From: Planktothrix paucivesiculata PCC 9631
GTDB lineage: Bacteria; Cyanobacteriota; Cyanobacteriia; Cyanobacteriales; Microcoleaceae
Assembly: GCF_900009265.2 (NCBI RefSeq)
Contig: NZ_LR735012.1
Coordinates: forward strand, 1 to 64,000
Direction: 5' to 3'
DNA: 64,000 nt
Shown here: piece by piece, positions 19,975-29,848 of the stretch
Layout: each line of letters begins with the position of its first letter
How positions within the stretch are numbered: the first letter of the stretch is position 1
Program-made: the position numbers and the translations under genes
The notes under the pieces: model-generated
Databases searched by the model: none
What the model was told of the DNA's origin: nothing
What the model saw: only the letters and a program-made list of their open reading frames with translations

Positions 19975-20037
19975 GTGAAAAACTAACCCCAAATTGAGTT
20001 AATTCCAAAAAATAAATATTACAACTAGGATTTTTCT

Positions 20038-20658
20038 ATGATTCAAACTATCCCCAAAACCGTAAGCTTTGATGAGTTTATTACTTGGTATCCAGAAAAT
20101 TCAGGATGTCACTATGAATTACATAATGGAGCTATTATAGAAATGCCTAAACCCACGGGCAAACATTCACGAATTGCTGGTTTTTTGATCGCTGAACTTA
20201 ACTTTGAAATCCGACGGCTTAAACTTCCCTATTTTATTCCTAAAGAATGTCTGATTAAATCTGTCCGTGATCAGTCGGGGTATGAACCAGATTTGATTAT
20301 TATTGATGAAAAACAGGTTAATAATAATCCTCGATGGGAAAAAGAATCAATTATTACTCAAGGAAATTCTATCCCTTTAGTTGTGGAAGTTGTTTCTACT
20401 AATTGGAGTGATGATTATGCGTTAAAACTAGAAGAATATGAAATTTTGGGGATTCATGAATACTGGATTGTGGATTATTTAGGATTAGGGGGAAGACGAT
20501 TTATTGGCAATCCTAAACAACCGACTCTTTCTGTTTACCAGCTTATTGAAGGAGAGTATCAAGTCCAACAATTTCGAGACTATCAACGGATTGAATCGCG
20601 AATTTTTCCAGAATTAAGTTTAACTGCTTTGCAAGTTTTTCAGGCGGGTCAGCTTTAA
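20038..20658 (+). CDS. Uma2-family (DUF820) nuclease-fold protein
   Basis: A 206-residue member of the Uma2 family, which is greatly expanded in cyanobacteria and has a PD-(D/E)XK nuclease-like fold. Visible core elements are the N-terminal YELHNGAIIEMPKPTGKHSRI, SGYEPDLIIID (the Asp of the motif), LVVEVVSTNWSDDYALKLEEYEILGIHEYWIVD (the E...K-like segment) and a variable C-terminal strand. Activity and target have not been established for the family. The gene follows GH116 by 63 bases and seems to stand alone. Confidence 0.85.
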   Translation: MIQTIPKTVSFDEFITWYPENSGCHYELHNGAIIEMPKPTGKHSRIAGFLIAELNFEIRRLKLPYFIPKECLIKSVRDQSGYEPDLIIIDEKQVNNNPRWEKESIITQGNSIPLVVEVVSTNWSDDYALKLEEYEILGIHEYWIVDYLGLGGRRFIGNPKQPTLSVYQLIEGEYQVQQFRDYQRIESRIFPELSLTALQVFQAGQL

Positions 20659-20724
20659 ATAAAATCATGAAAATGTTGTGCCAAAATATGATAAGTTAAA
20701 AGAAAGTATTTTGGCGATCGCAAC

Positions 20725-22485
20725 TTGAAACAAAAACAACCCTCTAGTTACAAAAAATTAATTCCCTATATTCGTACCCAGGGAAAAACTATTACTAAAG
20801 CCTTGGTTTGTACGATGGCATTTACCGTATTTTGGCCGTTATTAGCCTGGTTAGCCGGACAAATGGCAGGTTATATTGGTCGGGGAGATGTGAACGCTAT
20901 TGCTCAATTAGCGGGGGTGGCGGCGGTGGTTTTCTTCATCCGAGGAACGGTACAATACGGCCAAGATACTTTGATGGCCAGAGCGGCTTTAACGATTGTT
21001 TTGGAATTAAGAAAACAGGTATATCGTCACTTACAACAACTGAATATTGGGTATTTTGAAACCGCCAAAACCGGAGATCTTGCCTATCGCCTGACGGAAG
21101 ATATTGAGCGCATTGGGGAAGTGATTAATAAATTTTTCCATCAATTTATCCCGTGTATTTTGCAGTTAATTGTAGTTTTAGGATATATGATTTATCTTAA
21201 CTGGCAATTAACTTTAGCTACTTTAATTATAGCCCCATTTATGGCGGTATTAATTGGTTGGTTTGGCGAAAAATTATTAACCTTTACTCGCCATAGTCAA
21301 AACCGAGTTTCTAATTTAGCCTCTTTATTAACAGAAGTCTTTAGTGGAATTCGCTTAGTCCAGGCATTTGCCGCCGAGGAATATGAAATTAATCGCTTTA
21401 GTATTGAAGCCGAACAAAACCGCAAAGCTAAATATTTAGCCGAACAAATTAAGGCTTTACAATTTGTAGTCGTAGGCTTTTTAGAAGCCATGAGTGTGAT
21501 TTTATTATTCTTTTTAGGAGGATGGCAAATTTCCCAAGGGAATTTAACTGGGGGTGGATTTATTAGCTATATTGCAGCCGTAGCATTATTAATCGATCCC
21601 ATCTCATTAACCACCAGCAATTATAGTGATTTTAAACAGGGTCAGGCTTCGTGCGATCGCATTTTTGAACTCTTAGATGTACAACCGACGGTTGTGGAAA
21701 AACCCCATGCTTTTGTTTTGCCCCATGTAACCGGAAAAGTTGAATATTCTAACGTTAGTTTTACCTATCCTAAAACCGATTTTTCTCAAAGCCAGGAAGA
21801 TAATAAACCCGTTTTAGAAAATTTGAATCTATTCGTTGAATCGGGGGAAATGGTGGCTTTAGTGGGGCCGTCAGGGGCTGGAAAAACCACGTTAGTTACC
21901 CTGTTACCCCGATTCTATGATCGTCAATCAGGAACGATTAAAATTGATGATATTGATATTCAGGATGTCACCTTAAAAAGCCTCCGGCGACAAATTGGCA
22001 TTGTCCCCCAAGATATTACTTTATTCTCGGGAACCATTGCCCAAAATATTGCCTTTGGTCAATCCTATTATGATTTAAAAGACGTGGAAAATGCGGCTAA
22101 AATTGCTAATGCCCATGCCTTTATTATGCAGTTTCCTAATGGATATCAAACCCTAGTTGGCGAACGTGGCGTTAATTTGTCGGGTGGACAACGACAACGA
22201 ATTGCGATCGCCAGGGCCGTATTATTAGACCCTAGAATTTTAATCTTAGATGAAGCCACATCCGCCTTAGATTCTGAGTCAGAAGCCCTAGTTCAAGAAG
22301 CCTTAGAACGATTAATGCAGGATCGAACGGTGTTTATTATCGCCCACCGTTTAGCCACCGTCAGACGGGCAACTCGGATTCTGGTATTAGAACAGGGTAA
22401 AATTGTGGAGTCAGGAACCCATCAAGACCTATTAGAAAAAGGCGATCGCTATGCTCAATTTTATGCTCAACAATTTAATACCTAA
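20725..22485 (+). CDS. ABC exporter, fused membrane and ATPase domains (MsbA-like)
   Basis: A 586-residue half-transporter that should work as a homodimer. The membrane domain (about 1-310) has six helices and the family motif YFETAKTGDLAYRLTEDIERI. The ATPase has Walker A GPSGAGKTT near 381-389, the signature LSGGQRQR near 483, Walker B ILILDEATSALD near 505 and the H-loop IIAHRLAT. No peptidase domain is present, so lipid, drug or polysaccharide precursor export is likelier than peptide export. It begins with TTG, just after a HIP1 site; no in-frame ATG lies at a better place. The small membrane protein after it is 20 bases away and probably in the same transcript. Confidence 0.92.
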   Translation: MKQKQPSSYKKLIPYIRTQGKTITKALVCTMAFTVFWPLLAWLAGQMAGYIGRGDVNAIAQLAGVAAVVFFIRGTVQYGQDTLMARAALTIVLELRKQVYRHLQQLNIGYFETAKTGDLAYRLTEDIERIGEVINKFFHQFIPCILQLIVVLGYMIYLNWQLTLATLIIAPFMAVLIGWFGEKLLTFTRHSQNRVSNLASLLTEVFSGIRLVQAFAAEEYEINRFSIEAEQNRKAKYLAEQIKALQFVVVGFLEAMSVILLFFLGGWQISQGNLTGGGFISYIAAVALLIDPISLTTSNYSDFKQGQASCDRIFELLDVQPTVVEKPHAFVLPHVTGKVEYSNVSFTYPKTDFSQSQEDNKPVLENLNLFVESGEMVALVGPSGAGKTTLVTLLPRFYDRQSGTIKIDDIDIQDVTLKSLRRQIGIVPQDITLFSGTIAQNIAFGQSYYDLKDVENAAKIANAHAFIMQFPNGYQTLVGERGVNLSGGQRQRIAIARAVLLDPRILILDEATSALDSESEALVQEALERLMQDRTVFIIAHRLATVRRATRILVLEQGKIVESGTHQDLLEKGDRYAQFYAQQFNT

Positions 22486-22505
22486 ATTAAAAATAGGAGG
22501 CATAA

Positions 22506-22901
22506 ATGGAACAAAATCCTGAGACGGATGATGCAAATTTTAAGCGTCAAGTCCAAAAAATGCACCAAATCACCGTTTATACTCGATGGCTTGTAATCGG
22601 GATTTTGTGGGTAACTATTGCACCCTTAAGTTTATGGGCATTACGAGCAGAAATTGCTCTTTGGCAAGATCATTTTACCTGGTCAGCCGTTCGCTATGGT
22701 TTAGCCTATAACCGTCTTGCTGCTATGGGTTTGGGGTTATGTATTGGCACAACAACAGCCACATTAGTTTGGCATAGTCGCAACATTTTGTTCGGAGTTT
22801 CTTCCGCCTATCAAAAACGTTTAGAACAGCAGGTCTTTAAAATTCTTAAACAGGGGAAAACTCATCCCTTTTGGAAGTGGGTTACTTCTACTAGGGACTA
22901 A
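22506..22901 (+). CDS. Small two-helix membrane protein, unknown function
   Basis: A 131-residue protein with two hydrophobic segments, WLVIGILWVTIAPLSLWALRA (about 29-50) and LAAMGLGLCIGTTTATLVW (about 72-90), and a basic C-terminal tail. AGGAGG at 22495-22500 is a strong ribosome binding site before its ATG. I do not recognise a named family, although similar proteins occur in cyanobacteria. Its closeness to the ABC exporter suggests a link, but there is no direct evidence. Confidence 0.7.
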   Translation: MEQNPETDDANFKRQVQKMHQITVYTRWLVIGILWVTIAPLSLWALRAEIALWQDHFTWSAVRYGLAYNRLAAMGLGLCIGTTTATLVWHSRNILFGVSSAYQKRLEQQVFKILKQGKTHPFWKWVTSTRD

Positions 22902-22935
22902 ACTCTATTAATAACAGAAGTCCAGCCCTTCAGCC

Positions 22936-23487
22936 CTATGTGACTTTTAGACTTTGAACTAACCAGTTAAATTTTGCTTGAGCCAAAGCCAGAAATTCCT
23001 GGGTATGTTGACTAAATTCGTCGGTTTCTGGTTGATCTTCTATTTCTATGAAATCAGCATATCCTAAACGCCGAATAGTGCCACGCATTCGACTGGCTAA
23101 ACACAGAGATAAACCTTGATAAAATCGGGCTGCAAATTTAGCATCACTGTGTAATTTACTATTGAGTTCAAATCGAGAAATTGCTAAAACTTGAGTCGTT
23201 TCTAAGGCTTTAACCGTTGCTAAAGGCGGCCGACTATCAATAAAAGAAATTTCTCCTACCACTTCCCCTTTGATGATTTGGGCTAATTCCCGATCCTCAT
23301 TTGCACCGATGACGACACTTAACAACCCACTTAATACAAAATATAGGGCATTAATCGGACGTCCTTCATAAATTAGTCTTTCCCCAGGGGGAATTGTTTC
23401 TAGCTTTGCTTTATTGACAACCCAATGTAAATCATCATCGCTTAATCCACCAATAAGAAAAAGTGCTTTTTCTGTTTTATTAGTCAT
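22936..23487 (-). CDS. Cyclic nucleotide-binding domain protein
   Basis: A 183-residue protein made mainly of one cNMP-binding beta-barrel (about residues 12-135). GERLIYEGRPINALYFVLSGLLSVVIG is the first part and GEVVGEISFIDSRPPLATVKALETTQVLAI is the phosphate-binding cassette region, with E-I-S-F-I-D-S-R-P-P close to the cAMP-binding consensus GE..ll....R.A. The C-terminal 45 residues contain no helix-turn-helix that I can recognise, so it is a binding or adaptor protein rather than a Crp-type activator. It is convergent with the gene before it. Confidence 0.82.
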   Translation of the reverse strand: MTNKTEKALFLIGGLSDDDLHWVVNKAKLETIPPGERLIYEGRPINALYFVLSGLLSVVIGANEDRELAQIIKGEVVGEISFIDSRPPLATVKALETTQVLAISRFELNSKLHSDAKFAARFYQGLSLCLASRMRGTIRRLGYADFIEIEDQPETDEFSQHTQEFLALAQAKFNWLVQSLKVT

Positions 23488-23825
23488 TCTTTAATAATAT
23501 TCCTCACAGCTTTTACGGAGTAAATACAACCCGATTTTTCTAAAATAAAAGTCTTGACACTTAACATAAAATGCTAAACTAACAGGGGGCAATCCCATAG
23601 AATAATTTTATCATTACTTTGCCTATATCGTAACTATCAGTTGATGAATTTTTAGCACATTTTATCAGATCTAAGGTCTTGTGGATGGCAGAAACAGCCA
23701 TAAATTCCTTTAAACGGTCTAAAGGAGAATTGATTCTATTATAATCATAGGTCAGAGTTTTGTCTAAACTTTAATCGGAATTGTCAAAGATTAGTTTTTC
23801 CTTTTGTTGTATCAACTCACCTTCT
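23488..23825. promoter_or_regulatory. Divergent promoter gap before the PucC-like gene
   Basis: An AT-rich 338-base gap between divergent genes. No small gene, repeat or clear hairpin was found. It should contain the promoters for both flanking genes. Confidence 0.35.
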
Positions 23826-25310
23826 ATGAAAAGTAGTGACTCCTCAGATCAATTACCATCGACCGATCCCCCCAATAGTCAACCCTTACCTTCGATTAAC
23901 TTATTGACCATGTTTCGGTTAGGTCTGTTTCAAATGGGATTAGGGATTATGTCTCTGCTAACCCTGGGAGTAATTAACCGAATTATGATTGATGAGTTAA
24001 AAGTTCCAGCGCTGGTGGCGGCGGGGGCGATCGCCATGCACCAATTTGTTTCTCCGGCTAGGGTGTGGTTTGGTCAGATGTCCGATGCCAAACCGTTATG
24101 GGGATATCATCGCAGTAGTTATGTTTGGATTGGGTTAATTTTATTTACCAGTATGGCATTTTTAGCCCTGCAAGTGGTTTGGCCATTAGGTGCGAGTATT
24201 CAAAGTAATGGATTCACTGGAATTGCCTATTTATGGGCAGGTTTATTAGCCTTAATTTTTGCCGGATATGGTTTAGCTTTAAGTGCAAGTTCCACACCAT
24301 TTACCGCCCTATTATTTGATATTTCCGATGAAAATAATCGTTCTAAATTAGTTAGTATTGTTTGGTCAATGCTGATGGTGGGAATTGTGATTGGGGCAAT
24401 TATTAGTTCTAAAATTCTCCATCGTCCCGAACTCTGTGGTGTAGATCTTTTAGTCGATAATCCCATCGCCCCATCAACAGGGACAAATTTACCTCAATTA
24501 CAAGCCTCTGTTAATCTGTTATTTATTATTATCCCATTAATAGTAATTGGTTTATGTTTTCTGGCAACTATTGGAATTGAACGCAAATTTTCTCGCTACA
24601 AATCGCGCTCAACAATTGTTGAACGAGAAGATCAAATTACCTTTGGTCGCGCCATTAAAGTTCTCACCGCCAGCCGACAAACGGGGTTGTTTTTTAGCTT
24701 TTTATTGGTGATGACCATTAGCTTATTTATGCAGGATGCTGTATTAGAACCCTATGGGGGTGAAGTGTTTGGAATGTGTGTTTCTGAAACCACTAAATTA
24801 AATGCGTTTTTTGGTATAGGAACTTTAATTGGGATTGCTGCAACGGGATTTTTAATTATTCCCCGGATTGGCAAAAAAAATACGGTCAAAATCGGTTGTA
24901 TTGGAGTCGCAATTTGTTTATTATTTTTTATTGTGGCGGGTTTTTATGCTAATGCTGGATTGTTGAAAGGAGCGTTATTATTATTTGGTTTAAATTCGGG
25001 AATTTTGACGGCAGGGGCGATTAATTTAATGTTAGATTTAACCTTAGCTGAAACCGCCGGAACCTTTATTGGAGCCTGGGGTTTAGCTCAAGCCATGGCG
25101 CGGGGATTAGCCACGGTTTTAGGGGGGGCAATTTTAGATTTAGGACGGGCAATATTTGAGGTTCCTTTCCTAGCCTATGGTTCAGTTTTTGCCGTCCAAG
25201 CTATTGGCATGATTCTGGCGATTGTATTATTAAATCGTGTGAATATTAGAGAATTTAATGAAACAGCCAAACAAGCGATCGCCAATGTATTAGAACAAGA
25301 ACTGGATTAA
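23826..25310 (+). CDS. PucC/BCH-family major facilitator protein
   Basis: A protein of about 494 residues with twelve predicted membrane helices, of the PucC/LhaA branch of the major facilitator superfamily. In purple bacteria these proteins help deliver (bacterio)chlorophyll to light-harvesting complexes; cyanobacterial members are thought to handle chlorophyll. The family start FRLGLFQMGLGIMSLLTLGVINRIMIDEL is followed by FVSPARVWFGQMSDAKPLWGYHRSSYVWIG, a diagnostic loop. I choose ATG 23826 because the 15 codons from the upstream TTG (23781) have no family likeness. It seems to be a single-gene transcript. Confidence 0.85.
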   Translation: MKSSDSSDQLPSTDPPNSQPLPSINLLTMFRLGLFQMGLGIMSLLTLGVINRIMIDELKVPALVAAGAIAMHQFVSPARVWFGQMSDAKPLWGYHRSSYVWIGLILFTSMAFLALQVVWPLGASIQSNGFTGIAYLWAGLLALIFAGYGLALSASSTPFTALLFDISDENNRSKLVSIVWSMLMVGIVIGAIISSKILHRPELCGVDLLVDNPIAPSTGTNLPQLQASVNLLFIIIPLIVIGLCFLATIGIERKFSRYKSRSTIVEREDQITFGRAIKVLTASRQTGLFFSFLLVMTISLFMQDAVLEPYGGEVFGMCVSETTKLNAFFGIGTLIGIAATGFLIIPRIGKKNTVKIGCIGVAICLLFFIVAGFYANAGLLKGALLLFGLNSGILTAGAINLMLDLTLAETAGTFIGAWGLAQAMARGLATVLGGAILDLGRAIFEVPFLAYGSVFAVQAIGMILAIVLLNRVNIREFNETAKQAIANVLEQELD

Positions 25311-25311
25311 T

Positions 25312-25365
25312 TGTAGAGACGTGCCCGAGCGCAGCGATGCCGTAGGCTATTGGCGCGTCTCTACA
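25312..25365. repeat. Palindromic repeat with TGTAGAGACG ends
   Basis: TGTAGAGACG (25312-25321) and CGTCTCTACA (25356-25365) are perfect 10-base inverted repeats enclosing a GC-rich core with CGTAGGCTATTGGCGCG. It lies between convergent genes and could end transcription in both directions. A shorter relative is present at 57830-57858 before prfA. This kind of element is a common dispersed repeat in cyanobacteria. Confidence 0.65.
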
Positions 25366-25379
25366 CTGTTAACTGATTC

Positions 25380-26135
25380 TTACCATAATCCCCGAACAGG
25401 TTTCTCTCCCCCAACAGGACGACAATTCCCATAGAGGACTTTACAAACATCGTTAATTTTATCTTGATTGAGTAGGGGAGTTTTAAACCCTTGGAATAAT
25501 GGCCCTATAATGATCGTCTCATATTCTTGTTTGGTCATGCGTTCAATCGAAATTTGAGACAACTTTAAATCAGAGGTTAAACTGGAAACTTTTTGTCCAG
25601 CTTCCAGGGTAATTGGATTAGGATTATTCGGATCATTGGGTGATGATAATAGAATTTTACCTTCTAAAACCCGAATCGATCCCGTATTAACATTAGTTTG
25701 ATTATTTTTATCGATATTTAACACATAAGTTGTTCCTTGAACTCCGGTGGCAAACCCTAAAATACAACCATTTGCTGGGCCAGAAGCAATTAAAACTCCT
25801 TCTTGTAATTCCGCACATTGACCCACCGTAATCTTAGAATTTTCCCCCATTCGGCCATTAGCACCCGTGTTAAAATCAACTTGAGCGCGAGCTTCTTGAG
25901 TTCTTATTTCCTGTCCTAATGTTGCTTGTTCCTTAACTTCAGCAACTTGATCTTCAATAAATACTTGATTATTATTACCAATAATATCCGTCAAAGTAGC
26001 CAGATTAATTTGCGCTAAAGCTGGAAAATCAATTAAAGATAGTCCCCCGATTAAACCCAAGGTTTTTAAGATTCTAAACACCCGATACTGCTGATTTTTT
26101 TCCAGTTTTAGATCAAACTTAAACTTCATTTTCAT
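25380..26135 (-). CDS. FecR-domain protein, exported
   Basis: A 251-residue protein with a signal-type N-terminus (basic start, then TLGLIGGLSLIDFPALAQ, about residues 29-46, with a likely cleavage after ALA). The middle has the FecR beta-repeat region: VAEVKEQATLGQEIRTQEARAQVDFNTGANGRMGENSKITVG, then GTTYVLNID, GSIRVLEGKILLSSP and LEAGQKVSSL. Such FecR domains are found in sigma-factor regulation but also in many cyanobacterial secreted proteins. It lacks the inner-membrane topology of classical FecR. It starts 41 bases after cheB and may be the last gene of the chemosensory transcript. Confidence 0.8.
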   Translation of the reverse strand: MKMKFKFDLKLEKNQQYRVFRILKTLGLIGGLSLIDFPALAQINLATLTDIIGNNNQVFIEDQVAEVKEQATLGQEIRTQEARAQVDFNTGANGRMGENSKITVGQCAELQEGVLIASGPANGCILGFATGVQGTTYVLNIDKNNQTNVNTGSIRVLEGKILLSSPNDPNNPNPITLEAGQKVSSLTSDLKLSQISIERMTKQEYETIIIGPLFQGFKTPLLNQDKINDVCKVLYGNCRPVGGEKPVRGLW

Positions 26136-26176
26136 AATCCCTCATTCAAAAATAGATTAATCTTAGTCAACACCCC

Positions 26177-27310
26177 TTAAATTAACCCCTTGACTCGATT
26201 CAGAATAAAAGGGGCAATGTCATTCACCGATAGAATATGTTGGGCTGCCCCTAAAGCGATCGCTTCTGCGGGCATTCCAAAGACCACACAACTGTCTTGG
26301 TTTTGGGCAATTGTTAACCCACCCCGATCAAAAATGGCTTTCATGCCATCGGCCCCATCCCGTCCCATTCCAGTTAACAAAACCCCCGCCACACTAGAAC
26401 CATAACACTCAGCAACAGACTCTAAAGTTTTTGTCACCGCCGGACGATGACCGGCTAATGGAGGTGCCGTCGAGTAGGCAAAGCGACCCGTGCGGCTCAA
26501 TTCTAAATGGTGTCCATCTGGGGCAAAATAAACCGAGCCCGCCTGGGGAAGTTCGCCGACCATGGCGATTTTAATTGATAAATGGCATTCCCCATTTAAC
26601 CAACTGACTAACCCCGGCAGAAATCCTTCACTAATATGCTGAACACAAACAATAGGAACGGGAAAATTACTAGGAAATTGTGTCAAAATTGTATGTAAGG
26701 CTTGGGGCCCACCCGTTGATGCACCAATAGCCAGAAGTTTAATCGTGGGAGAAGATAGACTGAAAAGGTTTGAGGGTTCAATGGCTTGGGACTTGGGTGA
26801 CGACAAAACAGTTCGACTGATCAGTGGAGGTGGAGTCGTCGATAAACGCTTTGGACTGATAATCGGTGAGGATTTGCGATGTTTGGTAAAAACTTTGACA
26901 CCCGAAAGCACTTTAATTTTTTGAATTAACTCCTGTCCGATCAATTCATAATCGGAAGCTAAACCCGTTTTCGGTTTAGGAAACACATCAACAGCCCCAG
27001 CATTTAACAGTTGAAAAACATTTTGAGTATCATCGGATTGAACCGAAGCACTGATCACCAAAATCGGACGGGGGTGAATTGTCATGACTTCCTGGATAAA
27101 TTCCAGTCCGTTCATTTGGGGCATATGAAAATCCGTACAAATCACATCCGGTTGGACAGTGGGAACTAATGTTAATGCTTCCTTACCTGTTCGAGCAGTT
27201 CCTACAATAGTAATATCTGGAGAAGTTGATAAAATTCGTTTCAGAATAATTAAAGCAACAGCCGAATCTTCAACTAGGAGAACTCGAATTGGCATTTTAC
27301 AGTTAGTCAC
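26177..27310 (-). CDS. cheB: Chemotaxis response regulator protein-glutamate methylesterase CheB
   Basis: A 377-residue two-domain CheB. The receiver (1-125) has the acidic pair ED, the phospho-acceptor Asp in VICTDFHMPQMNG and the K in PKP. A linker of about 55 residues follows. The methylesterase has the catalytic Ser in LAIGASTGGPQAL, His in CVQHISEGF and Asp in LLTGMGRDGADGM. When phosphorylated by CheA it removes methyl groups from receptor glutamates and so resets sensitivity. It lies 24 bases after cheA. In Wsp-type clusters this place is held by WspF. Confidence 0.93.
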   Translation of the reverse strand: MTNCKMPIRVLLVEDSAVALIILKRILSTSPDITIVGTARTGKEALTLVPTVQPDVICTDFHMPQMNGLEFIQEVMTIHPRPILVISASVQSDDTQNVFQLLNAGAVDVFPKPKTGLASDYELIGQELIQKIKVLSGVKVFTKHRKSSPIISPKRLSTTPPPLISRTVLSSPKSQAIEPSNLFSLSSPTIKLLAIGASTGGPQALHTILTQFPSNFPVPIVCVQHISEGFLPGLVSWLNGECHLSIKIAMVGELPQAGSVYFAPDGHHLELSRTGRFAYSTAPPLAGHRPAVTKTLESVAECYGSSVAGVLLTGMGRDGADGMKAIFDRGGLTIAQNQDSCVVFGMPAEAIALGAAQHILSVNDIAPFILNRVKGLI

Positions 27311-27334
27311 TTGTGGGATGTGGGGTGTTCCTAA

Positions 27335-29809
27335 TTATACTAATCTTTTTAGGGTCTCGATCAAAACTTCTTGATTGAAAGACGCTTTAGTAATATAGGC
27401 ATTTGCCCCAACTTCTGCACCTTTGCGTTTATCTTCATCGGAAGCTAGAGAAGTCACCAGAATAATTGGCAGTTCACTATAAGCCTGATTTTGTCGAATT
27501 TTGGTGACTAAACTTAACCCATCCAAATTAGGCATCTGGATGTCTGAAACCACCGCATCAAAGGAACGAGTGCTGAGTTTATTAAACCCATCTAATCCAT
27601 CCACCGCCGTCACCACTTCATAACCAGCAGCTTCTAAAATTCGTTTTTCTTGAGTCCGAGTGGCGATCGAATCTTCTACTAATAAAATCACCGGTTTAAC
27701 GGAGGAATTCTCCTGTTCTTGAACCCTTAAAGTTGAGCGGGCGATGGGGGAATTGATCACACCTGCCTGTTTGCGAATGGATTTAATTAAATCTTGAGGA
27801 CTTAAAATAATACAGACTTCCCCCGTGCCTAAAATCGTAGCTCCTGCCACATTTCTGACCCGTTTTAATAATTGGCTTTGGGGTTTTAAGACCACATCCT
27901 GCTCATCAATTAAAGCATCAACAAATAATCCTAGTTTTTCTTCCCCTACTTTTAAAATAATGCAGGGTGAAGCCGCATCCATCATTACAGAATTGGGATT
28001 TCTTTGCATAAAGGATGGGGAAATCGAAGCCTGGGATTTTGATTCCTTAGCCACCGCAGATTCCGATTCAAATTGAGCAGAAGTCCAACGAATTTCTAAT
28101 AAATCAGCTAGTTGAGCTACGGAAATCGGTTGATCTTCAAAAACAATGGTTTCTCGACCTTCAATGGCAAAAATTTCATCCGTCTGAACCAGTCGGGTCA
28201 TTTGGACAAATTCCACGGGAATGGCATAGGAAATCCCCTGAACCGACACAATTAAAACATGGGCCGTTGCTAAGGTAGTTCCTAATTGAATCCGAAATAA
28301 ACAACCCTGATTTGGGAAAGATTCAACTTGAATAATACCTTTTAAACGTTCGACATTGGTTCGCACCACATCCATTCCTACCCCCCGTCCTGATACTTCT
28401 GTCACCACAGTTCGGGTGGTAAAACCTGGGGCAAAAATTAAGCCATGGATTTGTTGCGCAGTCATACCCAATAATTCTTCCTGCTGGCAAATTCCCCGTT
28501 TTAAAGCAGTTTGTTTGATTTTTTCAATATCTAATCCTCGACCATCATCATAAACTTCTAACACAACATGGGTCGCGGTTTGATACCCGCGTAACTCGAT
28601 TTTGGCGATCGCCGCTTTCCCTAATTTTTGCCGTTCTTCTGGAATTTCAATCCCATGATCAATCGCATTTCTTAAAATGTGCATCAACGGATCTTTCATT
28701 TCTTCTAAAATTCGTTTATCTGCACGGGTGTCTCCACCAGAAATCACTAATTCAATTTCTTTTCCTTGTTGCCGCGCTAAATCCCGTACCATGCGAGGAA
28801 ACAAATTAAAAATAGTTGATAGTGGTAATAAACGTAAGGTTCTGACCCCATCTTCGAGTTCATCGCTAATAATATCTAAACGAGCTATATCTTCAGAAAA
28901 AGTATTTCTAAGTTGATTAATTAAAGTTCCTAACTGTTCTAAACGTTCCGTACTGCGATGATAATAGTTTTGCAATTGCCCCATGGTTCCTTGTCCAGAA
29001 ACATGACGATTGAGGTTATTTTCTAGGTCATGAACCACAAACCGATTCACAAAGGCATCTCGACTCCATTCTTCCCATAAACTCACCAGGTCTTCAATTT
29101 CATTCAACCGATGGGCAATCCGAATTTTAGTAACGGTTAATTCTCCCGTTTGAGTCATTAACCCATCTAAATTACGGGTGGGGACTCGAATGGTTTCGAT
29201 TTTATAAGTAGAGTCGCGATCAGTTTTCACCGCAGCCGTAGCATTCATCGACTCGGCCATGGTCGTCATTAGAATAGCCGTTTCATCTGATTCGGGAGGG
29301 GTAGGTTCGGCAGGTTCGGCAGGGGGAGCAGGGGAGGCAGGGGGGGCAGGTTCGGGAGCAGAAGGAGTAGGGGAGGCAGGTTCTGGGGGTACTGTCGGTA
29401 TGGCTGAAATTGCGTTGGTGGGTGTTTCGGGTTTGGCTCCCATCAGATAGGCTAAACTATGAAAAGCATTAATATCACAGGGTTCTCCTGTAACCGCAGC
29501 ATAAACCAACTGACGAATCGCATCAATCCCATAGGAAATTCGATCTACTAAATCCACTGTCAGAGTTGTTTCCTGACGTTTTAATCCCCCTAATAAATGT
29601 TCAATTTGATGGGATAAAGTGGCAACATCCTTAACCCCTAACATCCCCGCATCGCCTTTGAGGCTATGGGCTTCTCGTAATAATTCTTCCAATTTAGCCG
29701 CATCATTGGGATTTTTTTCCAGATACAACAATCCCTCATCCAAATTCTGTAAATGTTCTTCGCTGGCGGTTTTAAAAACTTCCCGGAGTTCGTCATCTTC
29801 AATCATCAT
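27335..29809 (-). CDS. cheA: Hybrid CheA histidine kinase with C-terminal receiver
   Basis: An 824-residue hybrid kinase. The HPt domain (1-105) has the phosphorylated His in LREAHSLKGDAGML. A proline-rich linker (about 125-180) of Pro, Ala and Glu repeats follows. Next come the dimerisation part (LDGLMTQTGELTV), the ATPase with HILRNAIDHGIE (N box), YDDGRGLD and GRGVGMDVV, a CheW-like domain (about 510-680) and a C-terminal receiver (about 700-824) with the phospho-Asp in VVSDIQMPNLDG. The attached receiver stands in for a separate CheY, as in WspE, PilL/ChpA and FrzE. It lies 39 bases after the second receptor gene. Confidence 0.95.
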   Translation of the reverse strand: MMIEDDELREVFKTASEEHLQNLDEGLLYLEKNPNDAAKLEELLREAHSLKGDAGMLGVKDVATLSHQIEHLLGGLKRQETTLTVDLVDRISYGIDAIRQLVYAAVTGEPCDINAFHSLAYLMGAKPETPTNAISAIPTVPPEPASPTPSAPEPAPPASPAPPAEPAEPTPPESDETAILMTTMAESMNATAAVKTDRDSTYKIETIRVPTRNLDGLMTQTGELTVTKIRIAHRLNEIEDLVSLWEEWSRDAFVNRFVVHDLENNLNRHVSGQGTMGQLQNYYHRSTERLEQLGTLINQLRNTFSEDIARLDIISDELEDGVRTLRLLPLSTIFNLFPRMVRDLARQQGKEIELVISGGDTRADKRILEEMKDPLMHILRNAIDHGIEIPEERQKLGKAAIAKIELRGYQTATHVVLEVYDDGRGLDIEKIKQTALKRGICQQEELLGMTAQQIHGLIFAPGFTTRTVVTEVSGRGVGMDVVRTNVERLKGIIQVESFPNQGCLFRIQLGTTLATAHVLIVSVQGISYAIPVEFVQMTRLVQTDEIFAIEGRETIVFEDQPISVAQLADLLEIRWTSAQFESESAVAKESKSQASISPSFMQRNPNSVMMDAASPCIILKVGEEKLGLFVDALIDEQDVVLKPQSQLLKRVRNVAGATILGTGEVCIILSPQDLIKSIRKQAGVINSPIARSTLRVQEQENSSVKPVILLVEDSIATRTQEKRILEAAGYEVVTAVDGLDGFNKLSTRSFDAVVSDIQMPNLDGLSLVTKIRQNQAYSELPIILVTSLASDEDKRKGAEVGANAYITKASFNQEVLIETLKRLV

Positions 29810-29848
29810 AAGTTTTTGATCCTGTAACTTGCATCTAATGTTGAACGA

